Program-made: the position numbers and the translations under genes | Notes under the pieces: model-generated | Database searches by the model: none | What the model saw: only the letters and a program-made list of their open reading frames with translations | What the model was told of the DNA's origin: nothing | Assembly (NCBI GenBank): GCA_013391845.1 | Contig: CP058414.1 | Location: 3,396,501 to 3,460,500, forward strand | DNA: 64,000 bases | Direction of reading: 5' to 3' | From: Pseudoalteromonas shioyasakiensis | GTDB lineage: Bacteria; Pseudomonadota; Gammaproteobacteria; Enterobacterales; Alteromonadaceae | Shown: positions 34,451-45,185 of the stretch, one piece after another | Layout: each line of letters opens with the position of its first letter | Numbering within the stretch: the first letter of the stretch is position 1

Positions 34451-35908
34451 TTACGGGCGATACACTTTTACGTTGCTGTAGCCTTCTTCGTGAAGGATCA
34501 GCGCTTGTAGCTGGCTCATCACACCTTTAGCACAATATAAGTAATATTCTTTATCTTTTGGTAAGTCACCAAATTTAGTCGCTAAGCGGAAGAAAGGTAA
34601 ATGAACAACTTCAATACCTTCAAGCTCTAATGGGTTTGCATCTTCTTCTTCAGGTGAGCGAATATCAACAACAACTGCCCCCTCTGGTAAGTCAGATACA
34701 GACTCAGCTTCTTTCACTTCTTCTTTTGCTTCGGTGTCGATATCGCGAATATCCATCACACGGGCATTCTCAACAACCGTATTTAGCACGTCGAAGTCAA
34801 ACTTAGCTTCTTCAGCAAGAATCGTTTTGATTTTTGCTTTAACTGTTGGCTTCTTAGAAATAACACCACAGTACTCAGGCATGCTTTCTGCCATTTCAGC
34901 CGTACCAATTTGACGTGCAATATTAATAATATCTTGTTTATCGTGTTGGATTAACGGACGAATAATTAAGGTTTCAGTTACACGGTCAATAACACTTAAA
35001 TTAGCAAGCGTTTGGCTCGATACCTGACCAATGCTTTCACCAGTTACCAGTGCTTGTACACCTAGCTTTTCTGCAACTTGGCTACCTGCACGCATCATCA
35101 TACGTTTAAGAACAACACCCATTTGGCTGTTTTCAACGTTTTCTAAAATTTCAGCGACTACAGGTTCAAAATCAACCGTAACGAACTTCACTTTATGAGT
35201 AGAGCTAAACTGCTTCCAGATGTAGTAACTCGCTTGCTTAACACCGATTTCGTGAGCCGCACCACCTAGGTTAAAGAACAAGAAGTGAGTACGTGCACCT
35301 TTACGGATCATTTGATAGCTTGCAACACCTGAGTCAAAGCCACCCGACATTAGCGATAGTACATCTTCTTGTGTTGGTAGCGGGAAGCCTGCCATACCGT
35401 AGTGAGTTTGAGTAACGATATAAGCTTTATCATCACGCACTTCTAAACGAACTGTCACCTCTGGGTGAGATAATTTAACGCGTGCACCTTCAACATGCTG
35501 GTTTAAGCCACCACCTACGTAGCGCTCTACATCGCTTGAGGTGAAATCATGCTTACCTGAACGTTTACAACGCACACAGAATGTTTTGCCTGCAATGGTA
35601 TGACCGATTAGTTCAAGTGCTTTTTGGTAAATATCGTCGATTGAGTCGAAGTCTGTTTCTGTTACTTCAATAAACTGTACGATACCTGGAATGCGTTTTA
35701 AGCCATCGATAATATCTAAGCGAACTTGCTCAGAGTCTAGCAAACTGACAACAGAGATATTATCCCAGTTGTTTCTTACCTGAACTTTTTCGTCAACGCG
35801 ACGCAAAACGATCTTAATATTATTTTCTAATAACTTGGTAAAACGTTTACGAACAGATTTACTCTTGATCGCGATTTCAGGGTGTAGTTTGACGATAAAT
35901 TTAAGCAT
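34451..35908 (-). CDS. thiI: tRNA 4-thiouridine sulfurtransferase ThiI with rhodanese domain
   Basis: The 485-residue enzyme makes 4-thiouridine in tRNA and can supply sulfur for thiamine thiazole. Order: ferredoxin-like N-terminal domain, THUMP domain (to about 165), PP-loop ATPase with SLMSGGFDSGVASY near residue 185, conserved Cys in MPEYCGVISKKPTVKA, and a C-terminal rhodanese domain with YLYCAKGVMSQLQAL carrying the persulfide Cys. The fused rhodanese matches the gammaproteobacterial long form (E. coli 482). It stands alone between a terminator and the TetR gene. Confidence 0.96.
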   Translation of the reverse strand: MLKFIVKLHPEIAIKSKSVRKRFTKLLENNIKIVLRRVDEKVQVRNNWDNISVVSLLDSEQVRLDIIDGLKRIPGIVQFIEVTETDFDSIDDIYQKALELIGHTIAGKTFCVRCKRSGKHDFTSSDVERYVGGGLNQHVEGARVKLSHPEVTVRLEVRDDKAYIVTQTHYGMAGFPLPTQEDVLSLMSGGFDSGVASYQMIRKGARTHFLFFNLGGAAHEIGVKQASYYIWKQFSSTHKVKFVTVDFEPVVAEILENVENSQMGVVLKRMMMRAGSQVAEKLGVQALVTGESIGQVSSQTLANLSVIDRVTETLIIRPLIQHDKQDIINIARQIGTAEMAESMPEYCGVISKKPTVKAKIKTILAEEAKFDFDVLNTVVENARVMDIRDIDTEAKEEVKEAESVSDLPEGAVVVDIRSPEEEDANPLELEGIEVVHLPFFRLATKFGDLPKDKEYYLYCAKGVMSQLQALILHEEGYSNVKVYRP

Positions 35909-36016
35909 AGTTCACTCTTAGACTGTGGATTTCACACGCCCCAAGGTTAAGCAACCTCAAGGGCGCGCGATTATAACAAAAATTATAGCGTCTAGGAAAT
36001 AAACTGCTTTGCGGGA

Positions 36017-36670
36017 TTATTGTTCGCTTTGCTCTGTTTCAGCAAGGGCTAAATACTTAGCTCTTAATTGGTTAACTTGCTCTAGATGTTGCTCTGTGCA
36101 ATGAGCTTTTAATAGCAGTAATACTTTTAAAATACCGTTATAAATATCAGCTCTGGCAAGTTCACCACTTAAGCGGCGAGCTTTGATGTAAGGCGTCCAA
36201 AAGCTCACAGTCATTTTAAGCATATGCGCAAGCTCTGTAACATCTTCGTCTGCAATGCAAATAACACCGCCTTCACGTAATGCAAAAAGTACATCTTTAA
36301 CTTGCTCTAAAAGCTCAGTTTGAAACGCAATGTAGCCTTTTTTCAGCTCTTCATCACGAGATAAAATATCGCCTAAGTTGTCGTAGAAAAACTGAAAGCG
36401 CCACATTTGTTCAAACAACGAATCAAGATAACCCGCTAGGTTTTCAAGCGCATCGTCATCAGGAGTCAGTGGCTTGAAATGAGTGTGTAGATGGTCGCTG
36501 TACAAAGCAAATATGTGACGAATAATATCTTCTTTATTTTTAAAGTGATAATACAAGTTTCCTGGGCTTATCCCCATATGCGAGGCGATATGGTTGGTTG
36601 TTATGGCACGCTCACCGTGGCGATTAAATAACTCAATGCTGGTGTGTATGATTTTGTCCTTTGTGCTCAT
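36017..36670 (-). CDS. TetR-family transcriptional regulator
   Basis: The 217-residue protein has an N-terminal helix-turn-helix domain (KIIHTSIELFNRHGERAITT, then IASHMGISPGNLYYHFKNKE). A helical ligand domain follows, with FFYDNLGDILSRDEELKKGY. The ISPGNLYYHFKNKEDI wording is typical of TetR members controlling fatty-acid or efflux genes, but the target is not readable. It diverges from coaD; an ATACGCGTAT palindrome lies between them. The signal ligand is unknown. Confidence 0.9.
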   Translation of the reverse strand: MSTKDKIIHTSIELFNRHGERAITTNHIASHMGISPGNLYYHFKNKEDIIRHIFALYSDHLHTHFKPLTPDDDALENLAGYLDSLFEQMWRFQFFYDNLGDILSRDEELKKGYIAFQTELLEQVKDVLFALREGGVICIADEDVTELAHMLKMTVSFWTPYIKARRLSGELARADIYNGILKVLLLLKAHCTEQHLEQVNQLRAKYLALAETEQSEQ

Positions 36671-36810
36671 AGCCTATTTACTCTGTTTTTTATGATTATT
36701 ACGTTCCCCAGCCAAGCAGTATAAACAAATGCGTGGCAATTAAATACTACCTTGAAAAATAATAACCTCAATCGGTTTACTACCTTATATAGGTGAAGGT
36801 TCCTAATCCG

Positions 36811-36820
36811 ATACGCGTAT
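36811..36820. promoter_or_regulatory. Perfect palindrome ATACGCGTAT between tetR-type gene and coaD
   Basis: A 10-bp perfect palindrome about 140 bp upstream of the TetR-type gene and 68 bp upstream of coaD. ACCT-TATAT-AGGT (36782-36794) lies nearby. Either could be the operator of the TetR regulator; neither is confirmed. Confidence 0.3.
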
Positions 36821-36854
36821 TTTCTAAGCTGCATAGTCGAGAAAACACTGTTAA

Positions 36855-38743
<1,889 letters not shown>

Positions 38744-38753
38744 CGAATTGAGG

Positions 38754-39287
38754 TCAAGATGCTTCAGCTTGGCCTCGAACTTTCCGATAAAGCTTCACAA
38801 AACCCAGAAAATCTTTATTACTGAAAAGTGCAATGAGCATCATAATATCCATCAGGTTCACTGTGATACTATAGACATTCCAAAACCACCAGCTTCCTGT
38901 ATAGGCATAGTTAATATCAAAATACATGCCTAAAAACAGTGATGAGTTAACTAAAAGCCCAATGTATACATAAAGCTTTGCTGGAGCCTGAGCAAGATTT
39001 CGCTCACGAGCAATTATCCACACAACTAATAGTATTGTTAAATCAGATAGCGCCCAAATCACATAGGCAAAACTTGAATCTAAAATATTATAGCCAAGCG
39101 CTATATTGAGTAATGGGTCGCTCATCATGTAAGAAATAAACAGTGCAAGTGAGATCCACATCACTGTTTTATCACCATTTGGCGCAGATGATTTCTTTAC
39201 CATGTTATAAAGAAAGGACATCAAGAAACCCCACATGATAAATGCTGCGAGGTACACTCCAAAATTGTCTTGGATTAGTTTAAGCAT
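38754..39287 (-). CDS. Small polytopic membrane protein, paralog 1 of 3 (unknown function)
   Basis: The 177-residue protein has five predicted membrane helices (about 9-30, 42-60, 74-95, 107-127, 135-158). It shares with the next two genes the conserved positions IMWGFLM-x2-FLYNM, LALFISYMMSDP, IWALSDL, LYVYIGLLVNSSLF-x4-D, and WWFWNVYSITVNLMDIMML before NKDFLGF. Its start overlaps the end of paralog 2 by 8 bp. No enzyme or transporter motif is recognised. The intramembrane Asp, Asn and Trp residues are unusually well kept, which suggests a binding site or helix packing role. Confidence 0.8.
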   Translation of the reverse strand: MLKLIQDNFGVYLAAFIMWGFLMSFLYNMVKKSSAPNGDKTVMWISLALFISYMMSDPLLNIALGYNILDSSFAYVIWALSDLTILLVVWIIARERNLAQAPAKLYVYIGLLVNSSLFLGMYFDINYAYTGSWWFWNVYSITVNLMDIMMLIALFSNKDFLGFVKLYRKVRGQAEAS

Positions 39288-39846
39288 TTAACTCTCGCTG
39301 AGTGGTACATTTAATCCCAAAAAATTTTAACAATGCTACTAATTTAAAAAAGTCTTTATTAGTTAACAAGGCAGCCAGCATTGTTAAATCCATCACATTT
39401 ACTGTGACCGTATATACATCCCACAACCACCACCTTTCTTCATTTCCGTAGACACTAACATCTAGGTATAAGCAAAAAAACAAGCAGCTATTCGTAAGCA
39501 AACCAATAATCACATACAACTTGGCTGGAAACTTTTCTATTGAACTGTTTCTAGTTATAAGAAGAATGATACCCAAGCATGCCAAATCTAGAAGGCACCA
39601 AATAATAAAAATAGAAGCATATCTCAACGACTCTATCTCAAAAGCCATAGATACTAGTGGGTCTGTTAGTAAGTAAGAAAGAAATATCGCTAACGAGATC
39701 CACATCAACGTCTTATCTTTACTAACAATTGAGGAGCGACTGACCATATTAAATAAAAAAGTCATCAAAAAGCCCCACATAATTAATGTGGCTAGATATG
39801 TGCCTAATGTTTGCTGAATAGTTATTATTAAATTACTAATATTCAT
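39280..39846 (-). CDS. Small polytopic membrane protein, paralog 2 of 3 (unknown function)
   Basis: The 188-residue protein has the same five-helix plan as its neighbours: IMWGFLMTFLFNMV, LAIFLSYLLTDPLV, IWCLLDLACLGII, LYVIIGLLTNSCLFFCLYLD, and WWLWDVYTVTVNVMDLTML before NKDFFKLV. It is closer to paralog 1 than to paralog 3. It overlaps paralog 1 by 8 bp, so these two are co-translated. Codon use looks more AT-rich than in surrounding housekeeping genes. Confidence 0.8.
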   Translation of the reverse strand: MNISNLIITIQQTLGTYLATLIMWGFLMTFLFNMVSRSSIVSKDKTLMWISLAIFLSYLLTDPLVSMAFEIESLRYASIFIIWCLLDLACLGIILLITRNSSIEKFPAKLYVIIGLLTNSCLFFCLYLDVSVYGNEERWWLWDVYTVTVNVMDLTMLAALLTNKDFFKLVALLKFFGIKCTTQRELNA

Positions 39847-40115
39847 AGATAGAAACTTTTGGATGATGGTTTATGAAAGAATTAACGTCAAAAATGACTC
39901 TCTATAAGAGTGGGGGATTAAAACAGTTATACCGTGATTTTTGTTACTTTTAGTATTAGTGTCAAATACAATACCTACATGCACACTTAGATCAGTTAGT
40001 GAAAACAGCTAGTCTTGATAAAGTGATTTGTAAATTAGAGTATACTTATGGAAATTTAGTGCCATAAATAAGTTGTTATAAGAACGAGAACGCTAGTTTT
40101 TTAGTAGATGGATGC
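39847..40115. other. Gene-free spacer between paralogs 2 and 3
   Basis: This 269-bp AT-rich spacer must hold the promoter of paralogs 2 and 1. No gene, hairpin terminator or repeat was recognised. Confidence 0.6.
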
Positions 40116-40634
40116 TCAGTAACTAACATTCTTTTGCCTTGTTTTTGGTTGGAATAACTTAGATAAACCTAACCAATCTTTTCCAAATACCAACGTAACA
40201 ACCATGAAAAAGTCAACCGTGTTAACACCTATAGAAAAAAAGCTCCAATACCACCAATACTCTTGCCTACCAAAAACAACAATATCTAAATGCAGTAGTA
40301 GGTATAAAAGAGTATTTATAGAGAGCCCAAAGACTATGTAATAAAAAGTTGAAGTGAGTCTTAGTTTGAAGAGTTTGTGTGCCAGAAAAATTATGGCTAT
40401 TGTTACAAGGTCATATGTGGCCCAAATTGAATAAATTGATGTGCCTGCATTCAGATCAACTATTTCATAACTAAGCCCATACGAGAGGAACATAATAATA
40501 GATACAACGAGTGGAGAGTCGCTTCTTTCATCAACGGCAAATTTCAGAAATATATTATAAAGAGAAGCCATTAGAAGACCCCAAATTATAATTGTATCAA
40601 AATGAATACCTAATGACGTCAAATCAAAGTACAT
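40116..40634 (-). CDS. Small polytopic membrane protein, paralog 3 of 3 (unknown function)
   Basis: The 172-residue protein is the most divergent copy but keeps the plan: IIWGLLMASLYNIF, IMFLSYGLSYEIVD, IWATYDLVTIAII, YYIVFGLSINTLLYLLLHLD, and WWYWSFFSIGVNTVDFFMV before GKDWLGL. The divergence suggests an old duplication. It starts 32 bp after the 69-residue gene and may be in its transcript. The function is unknown. Confidence 0.78.
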   Translation of the reverse strand: MYFDLTSLGIHFDTIIIWGLLMASLYNIFLKFAVDERSDSPLVVSIIMFLSYGLSYEIVDLNAGTSIYSIWATYDLVTIAIIFLAHKLFKLRLTSTFYYIVFGLSINTLLYLLLHLDIVVFGRQEYWWYWSFFSIGVNTVDFFMVVTLVFGKDWLGLSKLFQPKTRQKNVSY

Positions 40635-40666
40635 ACACCCGCTCGTTGTTGAATCTTCATCGCCTA

Positions 40667-40876
40667 TTAAGATGGACGACGATCTGGATCAGTAGTGATA
40701 CCACCACCGCCACGTTGAATCTCTGCACCGCCTGATAAAGCCAGCGCTTCACTTGATAAAGTTACTGTATCAGATTGCAGGGTTTTATTACTAGTAGTTT
40801 GTTCCAAAGCAGGCTTTGTTTGTTGCATTTGGCTGTATGCTTGCATTTGCAATTGGCTATTATTTGAAATTTGCAT
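40667..40876 (-). CDS. Small 69-residue protein of unknown function
   Basis: The protein is Gln/Ser/Thr-rich (MQISNNSQLQMQAYSQMQQT). It has the central phrase SDTVTLSSEALALSGGA, which resembles the D-x-V-x-L-S-x-E-A motif seen in FlgM-like and flagellar export-associated proteins. It ends in a Gly-rich and basic tail (RGGGGITTDPDRRPS). AAAGGA lies well spaced before the ATG. The resemblance is too short to assign a role. It lies upstream of paralog 3 on the same strand. Confidence 0.65.
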   Translation of the reverse strand: MQISNNSQLQMQAYSQMQQTKPALEQTTSNKTLQSDTVTLSSEALALSGGAEIQRGGGGITTDPDRRPS

Positions 40877-41081
40877 GAGTTAATTCCTTTAAGTTAATTG
40901 TTTTTTCAGTACAGCTTACAATAGCTTGCAAGCTGAGTTAAGCGTTCTCATTTTTTTGACGCTTTTTTATACTTTAACGCGACATTGTCGCCGCGTCGAT
41001 AATAAAAGCAATTAACGATCCAACTTTTCTAAAAGTGATCTTTTTTGATCATAAAAGTTAACAAACCAAAATTTCAGGCAT

Positions 41082-41114
41082 AAAAAAACGCACAGGGGTA
41101 ACCGTGCGTTTTTC
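41082..41114 (-). terminator. Terminator after the argCBFGH(A) operon
   Basis: AAAAACGCAC pairs with GTGCGTTTTT, 14 bp after the stop of the acetyltransferase frame. The operon therefore ends after the acetyltransferase domain, not after argH. Confidence 0.85.
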
Positions 41115-41127
41115 TTATCCAGGGAAA

Positions 41128-41628
41128 TTAAGCCACGTGTTTACACGGGATCACCGCGCTATTACTTGGCTTTAAAATATATTCCATCGCTACTTCATCG
41201 CAATTATCTTTGCGAAGACAAAGCTCGCAATCTTTGATCACTTTTTCTGGCAAACTATCTTTACTACAAAAGATAAAGCCTTGGCTTGCAAAGAACTCTG
41301 GCACCCGCGTCAGAACAATTACGCGACTAAGCGCCAAGCTTTTAGCTTTTTTAAGCAAATGTTCAACAAGTCGACGCCCCTGCCCAGCAATACGTGATTC
41401 AGGGCTCACACCAAGCGAACGAATTTCAGCAAGACCTGTATCGTAAATATATAGCGAGGCACAGCCAGCCACTTGGTTTTCAACTTCAGTGACAGCAAAC
41501 TCATTAATTGAGTGAATCATATCGCTCTTAGCCCGTGGTAGATTTTCACCTACCGTTGCCCAATGCTGAATTAGCTTAGCAATAGACTCAACATCATTTA
41601 AGGTTGCGTCACGTACCGCTATTTGCTG
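41128..41628 (-). CDS. argA: N-acetylglutamate synthase (GNAT) domain of ArgHA, in the -1 frame after argH
   Basis: Read from CAG at 41628, the frame encodes a GNAT acetyltransferase like the C-terminal part of bacterial N-acetylglutamate synthase: [33 protein letters not shown], acetyl-CoA motif [18 protein letters not shown], and [13 protein letters not shown]. The first start codon after the argH stop is the ATG at 41520, which would delete 36 residues of the fold. A complete domain therefore needs fusion to ArgH. In-frame ArgH-ArgA fusions are known in marine gammaproteobacteria such as Moritella. The product would commit glutamate to arginine synthesis. Confidence 0.8.
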   Translation of the reverse strand, partial: QQIAVRDATLNDVESIAKLIQHWATVGENLPRAKSDMIHSINEFAVTEVENQVAGCASLYIYDTGLAEIRSLGVSPESRIAGQGRRLVEHLLKKAKSLALSRVIVLTRVPEFFASQGFIFCSKDSLPEKVIKDCELCLRKDNCDEVAMEYILKPSNSAVIPCKHVA

Positions 41629-42992
41629 TTTTTTTTTGCGTATTTAATGGCACTCGTTACTTGCTCGATAGAGGTGCCACCCTGTGCTTGTCTTGCTTTA
41701 ATGCAAGCGTCTATTTCTAATACAGCATATACATCTGACTCGAAAATGCTATGCACAGACTTAAATTGCTCTAAACTTAAATCTTCTAAGTTATTCCCTT
41801 GTGCAATAGCCATTTGCACGAGCGTACCAACAATATGATGACCTTCTCTAAATGGAATACCTTTAGCCACTAAATAGTCAGCAAGTTCAGTCGCATTTGA
41901 GTGACCACCTTTTGCTGCCGCTAATGTTTTATCAGCATTAACTTTGATGCCTTTGATACACGCCTGTGCCATATGAATACATGCCAACCAGGTCGGCATT
42001 GCATCAAATAAGCCTTCTTTGTCCTCTTGCATATCTTTGTTATAAGCAAGTGGTAGCGCTTTAAGTGTCATCATCATGGCACTGAATGCACCAAAAACAC
42101 GGCCTGTTTTACCACGGATTAACTCAAGAGCATCTGGGTTTTTCTTCTGCGGCATAAGTGAAGAGCCTGATGTTACCCCATCAGAAAGCTCAATAAAGCC
42201 TGCTTCACCAGAGTTATAGAAAATTAAGTCTTCTGCCATACGCGATAAGTGAATCATTGAAATTGATGCGCAGCTTAGTAGCTCAACCACAAAGTCACGA
42301 TCAGATACTGCATCAAGGCTATTACGTGTTGCACCGGTAAAACCTAACCCTTCAGCAAGAATTTGCCTATCAATTGGGTACGCCGTTCCAGCTAAAGCAC
42401 CACTACCAAGAGGGCAATAATTCATACGATTTTTAGCATCGGTTAAACGGCTTTCATCACGTTCAAGCATTTCAACATAGGCCATGCACCAGTGGCTAAA
42501 TAATACAGGTTGTGCACGCTGTAGGTGTGTGTAACCTGGTAAGATAGTGCCTAGTTCACGCTCAGCCAAGGCAATAAACTCACCTTTAAGCTCTGCGATT
42601 GCTTCAAGAATATGCTCAGCTGTATCACGACACCATAAGCGGAAATCGGTCGCGACTTGGTCATTACGACTACGACCTGTATGTAACTTTTTAGCTAGGT
42701 CGCCCACTTTATCAATTAGCGCTGACTCAACATAAGAATGAATGTCTTCATGCCCTGCGACAGCTACTGCTTGTGGATTTGCTTTAACCTCATCTAGCAG
42801 CTTATTAAGTGCTGCAACTAGGTCATCGTATTCTTGCTGATTAAGTACGTTAACTTGTTTTAACGCTCCCGCCCAAGCAACTGAACCAATAATGTCTTGC
42901 TCTGCAAGTTGATAATCAAAAGGAAGTGAATCGTTGAATTGTTTAAACGCTTCATCTGGACCCGTAGAAAAACGTCCGCCCCATAGTGCCAT
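41619..42992 (-). CDS. argH: Argininosuccinate lyase
   Basis: ArgH splits argininosuccinate into arginine and fumarate. The 457-residue protein has the N-terminal [48 protein letters not shown], the [16 protein letters not shown] helix, and the family signature [16 protein letters not shown]. It ends K-K-N-S-K before TAG, immediately after the A9 tract. It is the fifth gene of the arg operon. The protein is complete as a lyase; the fused acetyltransferase is separated by a frame change (see 41629-41637). Confidence 0.96.
   Translation of the reverse strand: MALWGGRFSTGPDEAFKQFNDSLPFDYQLAEQDIIGSVAWAGALKQVNVLNQQEYDDLVAALNKLLDEVKANPQAVAVAGHEDIHSYVESALIDKVGDLAKKLHTGRSRNDQVATDFRLWCRDTAEHILEAIAELKGEFIALAERELGTILPGYTHLQRAQPVLFSHWCMAYVEMLERDESRLTDAKNRMNYCPLGSGALAGTAYPIDRQILAEGLGFTGATRNSLDAVSDRDFVVELLSCASISMIHLSRMAEDLIFYNSGEAGFIELSDGVTSGSSLMPQKKNPDALELIRGKTGRVFGAFSAMMMTLKALPLAYNKDMQEDKEGLFDAMPTWLACIHMAQACIKGIKVNADKTLAAAKGGHSNATELADYLVAKGIPFREGHHIVGTLVQMAIAQGNNLEDLSLEQFKSVHSIFESDVYAVLEIDACIKARQAQGGTSIEQVTSAIKYAKKNSK
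41629..41637 (-). other. A9 tract with slippery heptamer A AAA AAC at the argH/argA junction
   Basis: On the minus strand argH reads GCA AAA AAA AAC AGC AAA TAG. A -1 slip, or one extra A in the mRNA, gives K-K-K-Q-Q-I-A-V-R, entering the acetyltransferase frame. That frame has a TAA only about four codons upstream, so the switch can happen only here. Runs of nine A are known substrates for RNA polymerase slippage, and A AAA AAC fits X XXY YYZ. Confidence 0.6.
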
Positions 42993-43015
42993 TGAACTGT
43001 CTCCAAATTCGGCTA

Positions 43016-43036
43016 TTGCCCTGCCGTGCAGGGCAA
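43016..43036 (-). other. Stable hairpin in the argG-argH spacer
   Basis: TTGCCCTGC-CGT-GCAGGGCAA forms a perfect 9-bp stem with a 3-base loop. No T tract follows on the minus strand, so it is not a classical terminator. It could be a processing or stability element, or could set the argG:argH ratio. Confidence 0.6.
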
Positions 43037-43044
43037 TAATTAAA

Positions 43045-44248
43045 TTACTTTTTCGTTAGTGCTGAGATTCTGCTTGATAGCGAGAATAAACGAATGAAGC
43101 CTTCTGCATGTGATTGATCATATACATCATCTTCACCGAAGGTTGCGAAATCTTCACTGTATAAGCTATTCGGTGATTTTTTCTGTACCGCAGTTACTTG
43201 GCCTTTATAAAGCTTAAGCACCACTTCACCGGTTGCTAACTTAGACAGTGATTCAGCACCAGCTAGAATCGAGTCTTTTAATGGTGTAAACCAACGACCG
43301 TCGTAGACTAAGTGAGAGAAACTCACCACCAAGTACTTCTTTCCACTTACGGCTTGATTTGTCTAATACTAGCTCGTCAATCGCTTGAAGAGCAGCCATG
43401 ATCACTGTGCCCCCTGGTGTTTCATAACAGCCACGAGACTTCATACCGACTAAACGGTTTTCTACAATATCAACACGACCTACACCATGTGGCGCAGCAA
43501 TGTCGTTTAATTTAACTAAGCAGTCATATGGTTTAAGTGACTCGCCATTTACAGCAACCACTTCACCTTCAACAACATTTAATGTCACATATTCTGCTTC
43601 ATTAGGCGCTTGCTCAGGTGAGTTTGTCCAAGTCCATACTTGCTCACTTGGTTGACACCATGGATCTTCAAGCTCTCCACCTTCGTGAGAAATGTGCCAT
43701 GCGTTAGCATCACGACTATAGATTTTTGTCGCAGATGCAGAGCACGGAATATTACGCTCTGCTAAGTAATCAAGTAATGATTCACGACTTGATAAGTCCC
43801 ACTCACGCCATGGTGCAATCACTTTTAGATCTGGTGCAAGGGCTGCGAAACATGATTCAAAACGTACCTGATCATTACCTTTACCTGTACAACCATGCGA
43901 AAGCGCATCAGCACCTACTTTACGGGCAATTTCAACCTGTGCTTTAGCAATAATCGGACGTGCCATAGACGTACCTAGTAAATAAGTGCCTTCGTAAATA
44001 GAACCCGTTTTTAATGTTGGGTAAATATAGTCACTTACCATTTCGTCTTTTAAGTCAACGATGTGGCACTCTGAGGCACCCGAAGCAATTGCTTTTTCTT
44101 CAACGCCTTCAAGCTCTTCAGCACCTTGGCCTACATCAGCAACAAACGCGATTACTTCACAGCCGTAGTTTTCTTTTAACCATGGCACAATTGCCGATGT
44201 ATCAAGACCACCAGAATAGGCTAATACGACTTTTTTAATTGAACTCAT
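43045..44248 (-). pseudogene. argG: Argininosuccinate synthase, interrupted by a +1 frameshift
   Basis: The gene spans 1204 bases, one more than 401 codons. From 44248 it reads a normal Arg[22 protein letters not shown]-loop, [14 protein letters not shown], and [19 protein letters not shown]. It continues through EVLGGEF near 43319, where an extra base (about 43318, in GAG TTT C TCT CAC) shifts the frame. The second frame continues the family sequence exactly ([20 protein letters not shown]) to SALTKK at 43045. As written, the product ends after 331 residues and lacks the C-terminal helix. It is either a true null, making arginine synthesis defective, or a sequence error. Confidence 0.85.
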
Positions 44249-44257
44249 TGGTGTTCC

Positions 44258-45178
44258 TTAAACAAAATTTGGATTTAATAATGTGACAAGTAGAGCATTT
44301 TGCGCGTGCATACGATTCTCTGCTTGTTGAATAATTTTTGATGCTGGGCCATCCATTACCTCAGAGGTAATTTCAAACTCACGATGCGCTGGCTGACAAT
44401 GCAGTACAGTTTGCGCACCCGTTTTCTCTAATAGGGCTTGATTGAGCTGATAAGGCATATATTTAGCTTTCACCTGCTCAAGCGGTGTTTTATCACCCAT
44501 TGAAACCCAGGTATCAGCATAGACTGCATTTGCTCCGACTGCCGCCTCAATTCTGTCACTGACCATTACCGAAGCACCATTCATCGCTGCAATTTGCTCT
44601 GCTTGCTTAAGAATTTGTGAATCCGGTGAGCTACCTTTAGGACAAACAGCTACAAAATCAGTGCCTAACGTGGCAGCTAATAACATGAGAGAGTGTGTTA
44701 CGTTGTTACCTTCACCTAAGTAAGCAAGCTTAAGCTTACTTACGTCGCCATGTACTTCTTGTAGCGTCAAAAAGTCTGCAAGTGCTTGGCATGGGTGATA
44801 TAAATCACATAAGCTATTCACTACAGGCACAGATGAATACTCAGCAAGCGTAGTCAATGTTTTGTGTGCATACACGCGAGCAACAATGCCATCAGCCCAA
44901 GCTGACATATTGAGAGCAAAGTCTTTAACCGATTCACGACCACCCATAGCACCGTTTTGTGAATCTAGATAAACCGCGTGACCACCCAGTTTATTAATAC
45001 CTATATCAAATGATAAACGTGTACGTAAACTTGGTTTTTCAAAAAGTGTAACGACAGATTTGCCTGCTAATGCTTGGCTAAAGTCTGCTGGATTTGCTTT
45101 AATTTTTTGCGCTAGATTAAGTAATTTAAGAGCGCCCTTTTGGTCTAATTCAAGACCGTTTAAGAAATTTTTTAACAT
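44258..45178 (-). CDS. argF: Ornithine carbamoyltransferase
   Basis: ArgF makes citrulline from ornithine and carbamoyl phosphate. The 306-residue protein has the carbamoyl-phosphate motif in the variant form KPSLRTRLSFD (STRT in most), VVNSLCDLYHPCQALADFLT with the HPxQ motif, and ADTWVSMGDKTPLEQ. The ornithine-side motif is HCQPAHREFEIT where most members have HCLPAHRG. The S-L-R-T form occurs in related marine genera, so it does not imply loss of activity. It lies between argB and argG with 7-9 bp gaps. Confidence 0.93.
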   Translation of the reverse strand: MLKNFLNGLELDQKGALKLLNLAQKIKANPADFSQALAGKSVVTLFEKPSLRTRLSFDIGINKLGGHAVYLDSQNGAMGGRESVKDFALNMSAWADGIVARVYAHKTLTTLAEYSSVPVVNSLCDLYHPCQALADFLTLQEVHGDVSKLKLAYLGEGNNVTHSLMLLAATLGTDFVAVCPKGSSPDSQILKQAEQIAAMNGASVMVSDRIEAAVGANAVYADTWVSMGDKTPLEQVKAKYMPYQLNQALLEKTGAQTVLHCQPAHREFEITSEVMDGPASKIIQQAENRMHAQNALLVTLLNPNFV

Positions 45179-45185
45179 GAAATAC

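Noticed and set aside
41041..41116. Repetitive short inverted AGATC/GATC-like sequence and hairpin considered as an attachment site
   Set aside because: The hairpin is a standard terminator, and no integrase or direct repeats are present.
43312..43326. argG frame change considered as programmed +1 frameshifting
   Set aside because: There is no stop or rare codon pair at the join and no known +1 slip motif, and ArgG is not known to be recoded.
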